Of a stretch of 64,000 bases of DNA, positions 1-9,145 are shown in pieces. This DNA comes from GCA-2687025 sp964473525 (GTDB lineage Bacteria > Poribacteria > WGA-4E > GCA-2687025), in the NCBI GenBank assembly GCA_964473525.1, contig CAYYPK010000006.1, positions 230,356 to 294,355 on the forward strand, in the 5' to 3' direction. The notes under the pieces are model-generated. The model saw nothing but the letters and a program-made list of their open reading frames with translations. It was not told the origin of the DNA and did not search any database. Made by a program: the position numbers and the translations under genes. The stretch's first letter is position 1. Each line of letters begins with the position of its first letter.

Positions 1-2
1 TG

Positions 3-818
3 TTTGCAGTCATCGAGGGAGCTGCCCAGTCGACCTCAGGAGGCGCAAAGTGGTCGGACGCCGACGACGCCAAGTCCATGTTGCAGGGCTACATCGATAT
101 GCACAACAACATGCGCATGGTGAAGGACTTTGGGTTCACCGGGGTGTATATGTGGGGGTGGACCACCAGCAGCACCGACGAGCAGGATCTGTGGCTCACG
201 AAGAGTCACTGGTCTCACGACAACACGAACAACACGATCCAGACGGAGTTCTACGTCAGCACAGCACAGGAGCAGTGGGGCGAGGCGGTCAGCAACGAGA
301 TGTGGCGTAACCTCAGCACCTCACCGACGTCCGAAGAGGAGCACCTCGACTCAGGAGACGACGACGCCATACCCTCGTCAAGCGGCCTCGTCGCTACCGT
401 GTGGGACGACTTCACGCCGACTGGCGGCAACGCCATCGATGGGTTCTGGATCCAGTTCGATCTTCACCAGAGCGGGCGGGTGTGGTTCACTATCGAGAAT
501 GACCAGTCCACCGTCGTCCGCGTTCTCGACTGGGGGTTCCGCAACGACACGGACAGGCCGACCAATTCGATAACGACCGCGGACGTCAACGCGCTGGCGC
601 CAGGCCGGTACCGCAACCTGGTAACGCTCGCGGACATGACCTTGGCGACGCGGAGGCCCGACACTGGCGCCATCAGCGGCGATCTGAACGGCACGGCGCA
701 GTACTGGGATCTCCGTGACAACGACAACGCGTTGCAGGATCCCGGGGTTTATACCGTGCGGATGTATCGTGAAGGATCTGAGGTCGGCAGCAGCGTCACG
801 GCCACGATTCCAGCATAG
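3..818 (+). CDS. Unknown protein, C-terminal part (5' end outside the window); paralogue of the protein at 2686-4458
   Basis: The reading frame is open from the window edge, so only about the last 271 residues are visible. It aligns along its whole length with the C-terminal half of the protein at 2686-4458: shared blocks are V(I/L)EGAAQ, a WGWTTS block, TKSHW, WGEAVS-EMWRN and NGTAQYWDL. The last ~120 residues look like a degenerate FlgD/Ig-type beta-sandwich (GRV-F-I, VVRVLDWGF, PGRYRN, YWDL-D). No membrane segment or known catalytic motif is visible. The Trp-rich TIM-barrel-like middle could be a divergent glycosidase fold, but that is a guess. It belongs to the oldest visible unit of a tandem cassette array and is followed by a broken copy of the fibre-tip-like gene. 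The function is unknown. Confidence 0.75.
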   Translation, partial: FAVIEGAAQSTSGGAKWSDADDAKSMLQGYIDMHNNMRMVKDFGFTGVYMWGWTTSSTDEQDLWLTKSHWSHDNTNNTIQTEFYVSTAQEQWGEAVSNEMWRNLSTSPTSEEEHLDSGDDDAIPSSSGLVATVWDDFTPTGGNAIDGFWIQFDLHQSGRVWFTIENDQSTVVRVLDWGFRNDTDRPTNSITTADVNALAPGRYRNLVTLADMTLATRRPDTGAISGDLNGTAQYWDLRDNDNALQDPGVYTVRMYREGSEVGSSVTATIPA

Positions 819-1035
819 GTAGTCAGCCGCTGCGGAGGGCCCGGGCGAGATCAAGCCGCAGGCACTGCCCACCAACGTGGCGGCGCGCTTCCCGGGCGCG
901 TCAGCCAGGCAGGAGCAGGCGTCTCCAGGATTGGTGTCCCGGGACACATTGCGCCCGCTGCACCCACATCGCCGGTCGGACATTCTGCCCCGGCCCTTGC
1001 GCAGCGTGATTCCCATGTCTCCTCGCTAGGCCATC

Positions 1036-1294
1036 ATGGCCGACAGTCGAGCCCTGCGCCTCGCGCTCGCCATCGAGCACGAGGGCAACGGACTCATCGC
1101 CCGCGAATGGCCCAGTCTGACAGCCGCCCCGCACGGCAAGACTCGACGTCAACGGCGACACCCTCCGGTTACGGAAAACCATGCCGGACGCTCCTGGGTC
1201 AAGGAGGGCGAAATCGGCGAGATACGCTTGGTCGCGGACGGAAACGGCTACCGGATATTCGTGACGGTCGCCGACGGGCTCTGGAAGTCAGGCG
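1036..1294 (+). pseudogene. Chimeric remnant: methyltransferase 5' end joined to a fibre-tip-like 3' end
   Basis: The first part (about 1064-1125) reads IEHEGN-LIARE and matches the N-terminus of the RNA methyltransferase at 9146 closely at both protein and DNA level. From about 1142 the DNA instead matches the end of the fibre-tip-like gene at 4558-5031. The block LDVNGDTLRLR is in one frame, and EGEIGEIRLVADGNGYRIF to LWKSG is in another, so a frameshift lies near 1190. The right end runs into a 10-base N gap. I see a recombination product or decayed gene, not a working protein. An assembly join cannot be excluded this close to the gap. Confidence 0.6.
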
Positions 1295-1304
1295 NNNNNN
1301 NNNN
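1295..1304. other. Assembly gap (10 N)
   Basis: Ten N bases interrupt the 3' end of the chimeric remnant, just upstream of the intact cassette copy. The true gap length is unknown, so the structure of the tandem array here is provisional. Confidence 0.99.
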
Positions 1305-1411
1305 CTTAGTTGACGCCTGAGGGCCCCGGACTCGTATCCCCGCGCATGGAGTCCACACGTCTGCTAACTGGCGCCATCGCTCTGGATCCCACAACACTGG
1401 GAGAGACCGTG

Positions 1412-2677
1412 ATGAACGCGCGCCAGCTGCAGATCGCGCGAGCCGCGACGGTCGCCCTGGCCACGGCTTGGGTCGCGGTCGCCTGGGCCGCAGGCGAGTC
1501 GTCGTGGGCCGTGACCCAGCCGACATCTCTGCCCGCGTTCGCCAACGGCGTCTTCCGGCTGTCCTTCGCCGACGGAGACAACGGCATGGCAGTAGGGCCC
1601 GGCACGCCAGGGGTCCGGGTACCCGAACCATTCGTTGGCTACAGAACGTCCGACGGCGGGGCCACGTGGCACCGGATAGACATTCCCCTATTCCGCACGG
1701 TATTCCGCGATGGCGCGCCACTGTACAGTCCAGATGGGCGGCCTGAGCTCATGCCCGGCGCCGCTCCCTACGCCGTTCATGTCGTAGACGGGCGGGAAGC
1801 GTGGATCGGGGGTGCTGAGAGGCTGGCGCGCACGGCAGACGGAGGAAGAACCTGGGCGCTCGTGCACCTGAGGGCGGCGTTGCCCAGCGATCCCGATGTC
1901 CAGGCCGTCGCGGCGCGGGGCCGGTTGAACGTCGGGGCGGTGCACTTTTGGGACTCGCAGTCGGGGCTCGTGGTGTGTCGAGTGCAGGAACACCACGGCG
2001 AGGGCGATGTCGTCGGCAGTCTCACCCTCGCGACGCGCGATGGCGCACACTCGTGGGAAGCGGCTGCCCTCGCTGGCGTGCCAGGGACGCCCGGCGTTGG
2101 CGGCGGGCGGCTGACGATGACGTCCCGGCTGAGTGGCTGGATGGTCAAACACAGCGGCGGGCCGGTGGCGCCGGGACTCTACACGATTGAGGACGGGTGG
2201 CGCACATGGCGCCATGTCATCCGACACTGGGTGGCGGACGCCTATGTTGCGACGGATGGCCGGGCGTGGGCGGTTGCTGGGCTATTTCAGGAAATGTCGC
2301 GCTTCAACGTGGTGCATTCATACGACCACGGTCGTACCTGGCAGCAGTCCGTTCTGCTAGCCGACCTCCCTGGTGAGCCCGCGTCTGGTCCCACGGGCTC
2401 GGTTGGGGTCGGGTCGATCACCTTCGCGCCTGACGGGCGCGGATGGGCCGCCGGCCCTACCGGTGTCGTGCTTGCCACGCGGGATGGAGTCCACTGGACG
2501 TTCGAGGATGCCCACACAAAGCAGGGGCTGACCGATATCCAATACATCGACGGCGCCGTCTACGCTGTGGCGGCTGACGGCGCCGTCATAAAGCGGCACG
2601 CTGCGACGACGGCGGTCGGCCCGGCGGGGCAGGCCGTGACTGCATGGGGACGTGTCAAGGGACGCACAGCACGGTAG
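1412..2677 (+). CDS. Secreted YCF48/Asp-box beta-propeller protein with C-terminal WG tag (cassette copy B)
   Basis: This is a predicted exported seven-bladed propeller of the YCF48/BNR type. The ATG at 1412 was chosen over the longer frame because GGGAG lies about 8 bases upstream and it is followed at once by a signal peptide (residues 1-27, hydrophobic core ending in AWAAG). Asp-box motifs S/T-x-D-G-G-x-T-W occur near residues 79 and 150 (TSDGGATW, TADGGRTW), with looser ones later (SYDHGRTW). The last residues, AVTAWGRVKGRTAR, match a C-terminal tag shared with five other secreted proteins of the window. The stop overlaps the ribosome-binding site of the next gene, so the two are co-translated. 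Such propellers are usually scaffolds. No enzyme activity is supported. A decayed paralogue lies at 5059-6277. Confidence 0.82.
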   Translation: MNARQLQIARAATVALATAWVAVAWAAGESSWAVTQPTSLPAFANGVFRLSFADGDNGMAVGPGTPGVRVPEPFVGYRTSDGGATWHRIDIPLFRTVFRDGAPLYSPDGRPELMPGAAPYAVHVVDGREAWIGGAERLARTADGGRTWALVHLRAALPSDPDVQAVAARGRLNVGAVHFWDSQSGLVVCRVQEHHGEGDVVGSLTLATRDGAHSWEAAALAGVPGTPGVGGGRLTMTSRLSGWMVKHSGGPVAPGLYTIEDGWRTWRHVIRHWVADAYVATDGRAWAVAGLFQEMSRFNVVHSYDHGRTWQQSVLLADLPGEPASGPTGSVGVGSITFAPDGRGWAAGPTGVVLATRDGVHWTFEDAHTKQGLTDIQYIDGAVYAVAADGAVIKRHAATTAVGPAGQAVTAWGRVKGRTAR

Positions 2678-2685
2678 GAGGCACG

Positions 2686-4458
2686 ATGGCCATTCTTCTC
2701 GGCACAGCGAAACTGGGCGTAGACACGCGCCTCAGTATTCCGGTAGGCATGTGGTACAACCAGATCGCGTGGGACGAGAGCGCCTCTCCCACATTCCTGG
2801 ACCATCTCCAGATCATCCAGAGGCCACTCCCCTACGCGCAGTATCCGTTCATCGCGTGTGACAGGATCGCTTTCAGCGACGCCAGACGCGTTGGCGAAAC
2901 CGGGCCAGTAGCCGAGCAGGCGTTGCGCGACCGCAACGTCGGAGTTGTCCGACAGGCAGTCAAGTTGAACAGCGACCCGCTGATCCCGGACTCATACAAG
3001 ATCAAGGTCAGCATCGGCTGGATCGGGAAGATGTACCAGCTTTCCAGTAGGGCGCTCAGGAGGGCCTTTGTCAACGCGATCTGTGATGAGCCCGGCGTGG
3101 ACGAGGTGATGGAGAGTTGGCACGTCATCGACGAACCTGTCACCGCCAAGGAGGACGACACGTCTGTCACTCCCTCGACTATGGCATCCGTCGTTGCGGA
3201 CTTTCACGAGGCCCAAGTAGACAGAGGCAAGAGCTGGCCCTTCATCTACTCGGAAAACGCCGACGGTCGCACTCAACCGGGGACCAGCAACACGTGGTGG
3301 CAGGTCGTGGGTCAGGACCGGATCTACAATCCGGCGAACGTCACCGACAGCACGTACGGCTGGAACGTCGACGACGGGGCCAAGATCATGGCTTACGTCG
3401 ACGGCATGAGCGGGAAGACACATCTGGGGGTCAATTCCAAACTCATCCTAGCCCCGTTCGACTACATGTGGGCCGGCTTCAAGTGGAGGTACGCCGTGAG
3501 CCCTCCGTGGCGGATGTGGAGACAGATCCACAATTGGTGGAAGAGCCGCACCGGCGGAGCGTCGGGCGATACGTTCCCGTTCTACGCCCTCGTCGAGGGT
3601 GCAGCACAGACGCACGAAAACGACCCTATCGATCTGAAGAGCAAGACGCAGGGCCACGTCGGTATGCACAACCAGATGCGCATGGCTCTAGGCTATGGCT
3701 TCCAAGGCGTCTGGTTGTGGGGATGGACAACGAGCGCCACGGGCGCCCCGGACCTGGATCTGACGAAGAGCCATTGGACCCACGACAACGCCATTTCGCC
3801 CCAGAACCACTTCTATGTCTCGACTGAGAAGGAGAGATGGGGGGAAGCCGTCAGCAGCGAGATGTGGAGGAACATCGGTACCGGTCCCGATGGCGACAAG
3901 CTACCCACGGATCAGGCGGAGTGGTTCGCCGAGGCGATCCCTCCGCCGCCAGATCCTCTGGACCCAGACAACACCGGTAGCGGCCTACGCGGCACACGCG
4001 CGGACAAGTATGTCGATCCCCAGACAGGCGCGGAGAAGGCCCCGTCGGGCTACTGGATCCAGTACGATTTGCACGAGAGTGGGCGCGTGTACTTCCTGAT
4101 AAGGGACAGTGCCGGCGATGTTGTGCGTGTCCTTGACTGGGGGTTCCGAGTTGACGACCAGCGTCCGACACCTGCCATCACTCTGGCGGAACTTCTACCG
4201 TTGTCGCCTGGGCGCTACCGGAACATGGTGACAGAGAATCCGGCAATCCTGATCGCTGACCGGCGTCCCGATGTGGATGGTGTCAGTGGCGACATGAATG
4301 GGACGGCCCAGTATTGGGATCTCAAGGACGACAACAATGGGGTCGTACCGGGCGGGCCGACTGACGTCCGCACCTATACGATTGAGATGTACCGCGACGG
4401 AACCCAGGTGGGACCGACCCTCTCCGTGGTCAAGCCGATGCCCGAGCCCGCGCCCTGA
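2686..4458 (+). CDS. Unknown 590-aa protein with FlgD/Ig-like C-terminus (cassette copy B)
   Basis: The ATG at 2686 follows TAGGAGG by four bases; that site includes the stop of the propeller gene, so the two are coupled. No signal peptide is visible; the N-terminus (MAILLGTAKLGVDTRLSIPV) is conserved in the broken copy at 6291. Residues ~50-380 are rich in Trp and aromatic residues with acidic loops (DEPG, WHVIDEP), giving the feel of a TIM-barrel glycosidase-like domain, but I recognise no family signature. Residues ~465-590 form a FlgD-like beta-sandwich (VVRVLDWGF, PGRYRN, YWDLKDDNN). Three copies of the family occur within 7 kb: a partial one at 3-818, this intact one, and a pseudogene. 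Its function is unknown. Confidence 0.85.
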   Translation: MAILLGTAKLGVDTRLSIPVGMWYNQIAWDESASPTFLDHLQIIQRPLPYAQYPFIACDRIAFSDARRVGETGPVAEQALRDRNVGVVRQAVKLNSDPLIPDSYKIKVSIGWIGKMYQLSSRALRRAFVNAICDEPGVDEVMESWHVIDEPVTAKEDDTSVTPSTMASVVADFHEAQVDRGKSWPFIYSENADGRTQPGTSNTWWQVVGQDRIYNPANVTDSTYGWNVDDGAKIMAYVDGMSGKTHLGVNSKLILAPFDYMWAGFKWRYAVSPPWRMWRQIHNWWKSRTGGASGDTFPFYALVEGAAQTHENDPIDLKSKTQGHVGMHNQMRMALGYGFQGVWLWGWTTSATGAPDLDLTKSHWTHDNAISPQNHFYVSTEKERWGEAVSSEMWRNIGTGPDGDKLPTDQAEWFAEAIPPPPDPLDPDNTGSGLRGTRADKYVDPQTGAEKAPSGYWIQYDLHESGRVYFLIRDSAGDVVRVLDWGFRVDDQRPTPAITLAELLPLSPGRYRNMVTENPAILIADRRPDVDGVSGDMNGTAQYWDLKDDNNGVVPGGPTDVRTYTIEMYRDGTQVGPTLSVVKPMPEPAP

Positions 4459-4557
4459 TCGTGGCTCTGTCCTCGATAGGTATCCGCATGCCGGTGGACG
4501 AAGGCCGCAGCACACGCTGCGACGTCCTAGCAGGGCGCCCGCCCGCCCACATATCGG

Positions 4558-5031
4558 ATGTCGCCTCTGGGTCTACGCGTGGCGGCTGCCGTCGCCTCGC
4601 CCACGCGCGACCGCGTGCAGCAGTACGCACGTCCGCTTACGTCCTCCTGCTCGCCAAGCGCATGGTCCCGCTGCCGGCCCGGTCCATTGCGGCTGGTTCG
4701 CCTCTCCGCCCCGGACGGCGGGCTCGAGGCGCATTGCGTTGGGACGGGGTTCAACACGCGCGTGGTGTACGTCGAGCCGAACCAGCAGGCGGAGGACTCC
4801 ATCCATGTTGACGCCGCGGGTAGGGTCGGACTTGGCATGCACAACGACGGACCACCTACCGCGAGCCTGGATGTGAACGGCGACACGCTCCGGCTCCGAG
4901 AGACCAAACCCGAGGCTCCGAGCTCGGCAGAGGGCGAAGTAGGCGAAATCCGGCTGGTCGCGGACGCAAACGGCTACCGCATATACGTCAAGGTCGCGTC
5001 CGGCCTCTGGGAATCGGGCGTTCTGAGCTAG
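4558..5031 (+). CDS. Small fibre-tip-like protein (cassette copy B)
   Basis: The C-terminal ~100 residues resemble the tip region of trimeric fibre proteins: D-AAGRVGLGM, then SLDVNGDTLRLR, then GEVGEIRLVADANGYRIYVKV and a final GLW-SG. Proteins with the order VGIGT-P-ASLDVNG-LRLR are common at the ends of phage tail fibres and surface appendages. The start is uncertain: the ATG at 4558 gives 157 residues, but the first ~55 are low-complexity and poorly protein-like, so the true start may lie nearer 4700 or upstream sequence may be lost. It follows the unknown 590-aa gene by 99 bases. A broken copy ends at 1294. It could be a surface tip or an adhesin fragment. Nothing supports an enzymatic role. 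Confidence 0.55.
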   Translation: MSPLGLRVAAAVASPTRDRVQQYARPLTSSCSPSAWSRCRPGPLRLVRLSAPDGGLEAHCVGTGFNTRVVYVEPNQQAEDSIHVDAAGRVGLGMHNDGPPTASLDVNGDTLRLRETKPEAPSSAEGEVGEIRLVADANGYRIYVKVASGLWESGVLS

Positions 5032-5058
5032 CCGCGCGGAGCGTGGGAGGACGGCATA

Positions 5059-6277
5059 ATGCACCCCAAGTGTACACCGGCCGCCGCCGCGTGCCTTGCC
5101 CTGCTTTCACTCGGCGTCTGTTGCCGCCTTGCTGCCCAAGACAACGCGTGGGTAATCGCGGCTTCCGGCCTCCATCCTCGGCTCTACGACCTGGCGCTCG
5201 TCGATGCCGACGACGGTTGGATCGTCGGGCCCGTCGTCAGAGGGGCGCCGGCGCCGGATTCGGTCGTGGGCAGCAGAACGTCCGACGGTGGCGGAACCTG
5301 GCGGGACATCACGATACCGTTCTTCCGCACGCAGCTCGAGGATGGCGAGCCGTCATCGTTGACGGACTGGCAGTCACAGAGGCGGGCGCCGTCGCGAATT
5401 CCGTGTTCCGGCGCAACCGCATGGAGGCGTGGGTCGGAGGCGCCGAGCGCGTTGCTCACACCCTTGACGGCGGCGACACGTGGAAGCCGTTGCATCTCGA
5501 CGCCGAGGGGTTCGGTTCGCCCGCGCTCCAGCGGATGGTTGCTGGCGGGCCCAACGCCAACAGCTACGGCCAGATAGACGTCCACGGTCTGTACTTCTGG
5601 AGTTCCGTGGCGGGGTACGCGTGGTGCGTCGTGCAGGAACGAGGAGAGGGCGAGGTTTTCGGCTACGCGGTCCTCGTGACCGATGACGGGGTGGCAACTG
5701 GTCCGCAAGGGCGACCAGCCCTGAGGTGAGAGGCACGTTCTTTACCATGGCGTCCCCGGAGGAGGGATGGGTGGCAGGATCGCCGTGGCGTGATGGGGTG
5801 TGGTACACCACCGACGGGTGGCGGACGTCCTCGCAGCTCACTGACGAGCCGCTTGTTGCCGCGCACTTCTCGCGCGACGGACGCGCGTGGGGCATCGCCC
5901 GCCAAGGCCCCGGCACGGGCTAGTTCCCCGTCATGTGGTCCGTCGATCGAGGCGCTACGTGGCAGGCGGCCACGTACGAGGGAGCGCTCTCCGCGCCGTG
6001 GACGCATCCGATCGCCCGACTAGCCTTTGGTGAGACCGACCGCGGCTGGATCGTTGGCGCCGGGGGGCGCATCCTGTCGACTGAGGATGGTCTTGCGTGG
6101 TCGGCGGACGCGTCGCCAACCACGGGCAGCCTTGTAGATGTGCAATACGTCGAGGGTGTGGTGTACGCGGTGGACGACACCGGCACGGTCCTGAAGCGTC
6201 CCGCTGTGACAACGGGTGTCCATGCTCATCGCAAGCTGGCGGCCACGTGGGGCCGTCTTAGACAGGCAGCCGACTGA
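5059..6277 (+). pseudogene. Broken YCF48/Asp-box propeller gene (cassette copy C)
   Basis: This is a paralogue of the propeller at 1412-2677. A signal peptide (MHPKCTPAAAACLALLSLG) and first Asp-box (TSDGGGTW) are in one frame from 5059. The frame shifts near 5360-5420 (WVGGAERVAHTLDGGDTW in the next frame) and again near 5700 (from MRGTFFTMASPEEGW). A TAG at 5921-5923 then interrupts the third segment where copy B reads on. The end (KLAATWGRLRQAAD) keeps the shared C-terminal tag. Two frameshifts plus one stop in 1.2 kb argue for real decay, although draft sequencing errors could explain part of it. The next fragment starts 13 bases later behind AGAGG, the same order as in copy B. Confidence 0.8.
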
Positions 6278-6290
6278 CGGAGAGGAACGC

Positions 6291-6848
6291 ATGCCAGTTC
6301 AGCTGCGCGCGGCGAAACTGGGCCTGCGGACGACGTTGGGCATCCCGGTTGGGGCCTTCTACGTACAGATTCGGCCGCAGGAGCCGCCGGGGAAGCCTCA
6401 GTAGGATCCGAGCTTCGAGGAGCACCCGCGGGTCGTACAAAGATCCCTCGACGAGAGTGTCTTCCCGCACGTGGCATGTGACCGAGTTCTTGAAGCCGAC
6501 ATACGGAACTTAGCTGTAGGAGACACCGCGGCGCGTGTCGACACCAGCGGCGCGCACGGGGAAGGCGGCCGCCCGCGTTGGCCGTGGGCAGCCCGGAAGC
6601 TTCACGCGCTCATGTGGGAGCCGCCCCAGTGGTTGCATCGGGCCGCGCGGGCGGCCCCTTGGTGGGCGCGTCGCGTGGCGCGCCAGACGGCCAGGTCGAT
6701 GCTGACCAGCCGTGCGATTCCGCCGATGGCGCCTCAGACACGGCGTCGACTGCGGAGAGCCTATGCGTCAGAGATCAACCATCTGGGAACACTCCTGGGA
6801 CGCGATCTGTCTGGCTGGGCGCGGGGACGCGTCCGCTCCCTTCACTGA
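6291..6848 (+). pseudogene. Broken copy of the 590-aa unknown protein (cassette copy C)
   Basis: The ATG at 6291 follows AGAGGAACGC. The first residues (LRAAKLGLRTTLGIPVGAFY) match the N-terminus of the intact protein at 2686. A TAG at 6402-6404 interrupts it. Homology resumes in the same frame (a PSFEEHPRVVQRS stretch, then a VACDRV motif, equivalent to PTFLDHLQIIQRP and IACDRI) and fades after about 6530. From there to 6848 the frame is open, but the sequence is Arg/Ala/Trp-rich and unlike the family, so it is probably unrelated DNA. The gene is both interrupted and truncated. With the upstream broken propeller it forms the last, decayed unit of the array. Confidence 0.75.
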
Positions 6849-6948
6849 CGACCAGACCCAACCCGCCTCTACTTTAATCGTTGTGTGAACTATTCTATCC
6901 TATCCGCAGTCCGAAGCAATCACCCACCGACCAGGCCGGTAGCATCGT

Positions 6949-9078
6949 ATGCAGCGCCAGATGCGTCTCCTCTTCTGTATGGCGCTCCTGGCGGCGATGA
7001 CGTACCCAGGGCACGCATTGCGCTTCGGCCAGACGACAGGGCCGCCCGGCGGGCCTATCCATCGCATCGCCGTGACGGAAAGTGGGCGCTTCTACGCGCA
7101 GACCAACGCCGGACTCCTACGAAGCGTGGACGACGGTCTCAGATGGTCCGACATGAGCCAGAACCCTCTCGGGTGGACCTCAGCCGGGATGGTGTCGATG
7201 GGCGACGTCGTCTTCGCGACGAGGGGAGCCACGATCGTCAGATATGAGGAGGGGCAGGCCCTCACAATCGCCGAGGAGCTCATCGGCGCCCTGGGCCGCC
7301 ATCTTGCAGCCGCCGGTGGGCGGCTCTACGTAGCCAGCGACTGGGGCGTGCACCGGTGGGACGACACGGCGCGCGCGTGGCTCGACGATCCATCGAGGGA
7401 GACGGGCGGCCCCACGGACCTGCGGAGCGTCACCGCGCATGGCGCCATCGTGGTGGGCGTTAGCGATCGCCTGCGCCTGTGGCGTTCGGTCGACCGTGGC
7501 GAGTCGTGGGTTCACGTAGAGGATGTACGACCACGTGGACTCGTTACGTTCGTTGATGGGATGCTCTACTCTCACGACTACGGCTGGCTAAGCAGATCCC
7601 TCGACTTCGGTGATACGTGGAACACCCCCTTGACCCGGGACGACCTCGGTCGGGGGAACGTGGGTCCACCGTTCAGCGTGGGTGGTACGATCTACGCTGG
7701 GTCGAGCAGCCTCCTCCGCTCTCGCGATCGAGGGGTTTCGTGGGCGCGTATCGAGACAGACCCGTACCCTGGCGTCTACACACGCAGCGGCGCCGGCCGC
7801 GGATCCACACTGCTCCTGGGTACGAACGACGGCATCCGGCGGTCGGAGGACTCGGGTCGGAGCTGGCGCGCCGCTCACAACGGCGTGGTTGCGACGCAGG
7901 TCTCTCAGCTCGTGGCGACGTCGAGCGCGATCCTCGCCAATGTTCACGCAGGCAGCTTCTGGCGTTCCCTCGACGACGGCGAGACATGGGGCCTGGCGGC
8001 GACGCCCATCCCGCGGCGCAGGAACGTGGCTCTCCTCTCGGACGGCAATGCCATGTACGTGACGTACCGGCACGTTAACCTCGAGCCGCCGCACAAATGG
8101 ATCGTGCTTCGCTCAGCCGACGCCGCCGAATCATGGAGCCTGCTTGATCTACCCAACGCTGCGTTCCTCTGCATGGTCAGGACGGATGACGGCCTCCTTG
8201 CCGGCACACAACGGGGACTGTTGGCGTCCCAAGACGAGGGTGCGACTTGGCAGGCGCGGGGCGAGTTCTCGGGCGACATAGAGCGCCTTACGCGACACGG
8301 TTCTGCGCTTTACGCTGTGACGACGCATGAGCCGGGGCTGGCGCGGATTCTACGCTCGCAGGACGGCGGGCATACATGGCAGCGCACGCGGTTTCCGCGC
8401 GGTCAGACCCCAGTATTGGTGCGTGCCCTCCGATCCGGCGTGTACGCAATGGACCGCGATGACCTCAACTACCGGTATGATCCGGCGCGCCGCGAGTGGG
8501 ATCCGACCGAGGACACAACGAACATCTCGCTGGCTTCCGTGGTGGAAGCGCGTGGCGGGTACTACGCCGTATCTCGTGGCTCGTCCACGGTGTCGAGGTC
8601 CGCCGACGGCGGCAGTTGGGCCGCGGACCCCACGTCCTACGTACCTGCCAGGATCAGCGCCCTCACCACCAAGGGGTCGTATCTGTTCGCAGCAACGAGC
8701 AGGCGTGGCGTGTGGCGGTCTGAGTCGTTCGCGGCCCCACGCCCGGACCTGACACACGCGAATCTCGTATCGTGGGGCGGCGTGAAGCGTACCCGCCTGC
8801 TGCCCACGTTCCCGAACCCTACCGGACGGATGGTATGGATCCCCTTCGAGTTGGCCCAGCCCGCGAATGTCACCATCGACATCTACGCCGTCGATGGCTC
8901 GCCTGTGTGGCACGCGCACCTGGGGCAGATTCCGGCCGGCGTGCATGCCTCGCGCGCCGACGCTCCCGCGTGGAACGGGAAGAACCAGCTCGGCGAGAGA
9001 GTTGCCGAGGGGGTGTATATGTTGGCCCTGACACTACCCGACAGAGTGCTGTCCCGGCGTATCATAGTAGGCCCGTAA
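6949..9078 (+). CDS. Secreted Asp-box propeller protein with FlgD-like C-terminal domain
   Basis: This is a 709-residue exported protein. A signal peptide covers residues ~1-24 (MRLLFCMALLAAMTYPGHA follows a first Met; a start at 6961 is equally possible). Residues ~30-600 carry many Asp-box repeats (SVDDGLRWS, SVDRGESW, SLDFGDTW, SRDRGVSW, SEDSGRSW, SLDDGETW, SQDEGATW, SQDGGHTW), giving two propeller-sized arrays as in sortilin/YCF48-like proteins. Residues ~615-709 form a FlgD-type Ig domain: FPNPTGRMVWIPFEL, VTIDIYAVDGSPV, AWNGKNQLGERV and a final RRIIVGP. This domain class often ends extracellular proteins in FCB and Poribacteria-like bacteria and may serve in sorting. The protein differs from the shorter propellers upstream, which end in the WG tag instead. 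Confidence 0.85.
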   Translation: MQRQMRLLFCMALLAAMTYPGHALRFGQTTGPPGGPIHRIAVTESGRFYAQTNAGLLRSVDDGLRWSDMSQNPLGWTSAGMVSMGDVVFATRGATIVRYEEGQALTIAEELIGALGRHLAAAGGRLYVASDWGVHRWDDTARAWLDDPSRETGGPTDLRSVTAHGAIVVGVSDRLRLWRSVDRGESWVHVEDVRPRGLVTFVDGMLYSHDYGWLSRSLDFGDTWNTPLTRDDLGRGNVGPPFSVGGTIYAGSSSLLRSRDRGVSWARIETDPYPGVYTRSGAGRGSTLLLGTNDGIRRSEDSGRSWRAAHNGVVATQVSQLVATSSAILANVHAGSFWRSLDDGETWGLAATPIPRRRNVALLSDGNAMYVTYRHVNLEPPHKWIVLRSADAAESWSLLDLPNAAFLCMVRTDDGLLAGTQRGLLASQDEGATWQARGEFSGDIERLTRHGSALYAVTTHEPGLARILRSQDGGHTWQRTRFPRGQTPVLVRALRSGVYAMDRDDLNYRYDPARREWDPTEDTTNISLASVVEARGGYYAVSRGSSTVSRSADGGSWAADPTSYVPARISALTTKGSYLFAATSRRGVWRSESFAAPRPDLTHANLVSWGGVKRTRLLPTFPNPTGRMVWIPFELAQPANVTIDIYAVDGSPVWHAHLGQIPAGVHASRADAPAWNGKNQLGERVAEGVYMLALTLPDRVLSRRIIVGP

Positions 9079-9145
9079 CCGCACTGCGGCCTCGCGCCGA
9101 ACGACCGCGTGAGGGCGGCGGCGCAGCGTGGAGGTCGGTTTCTCT

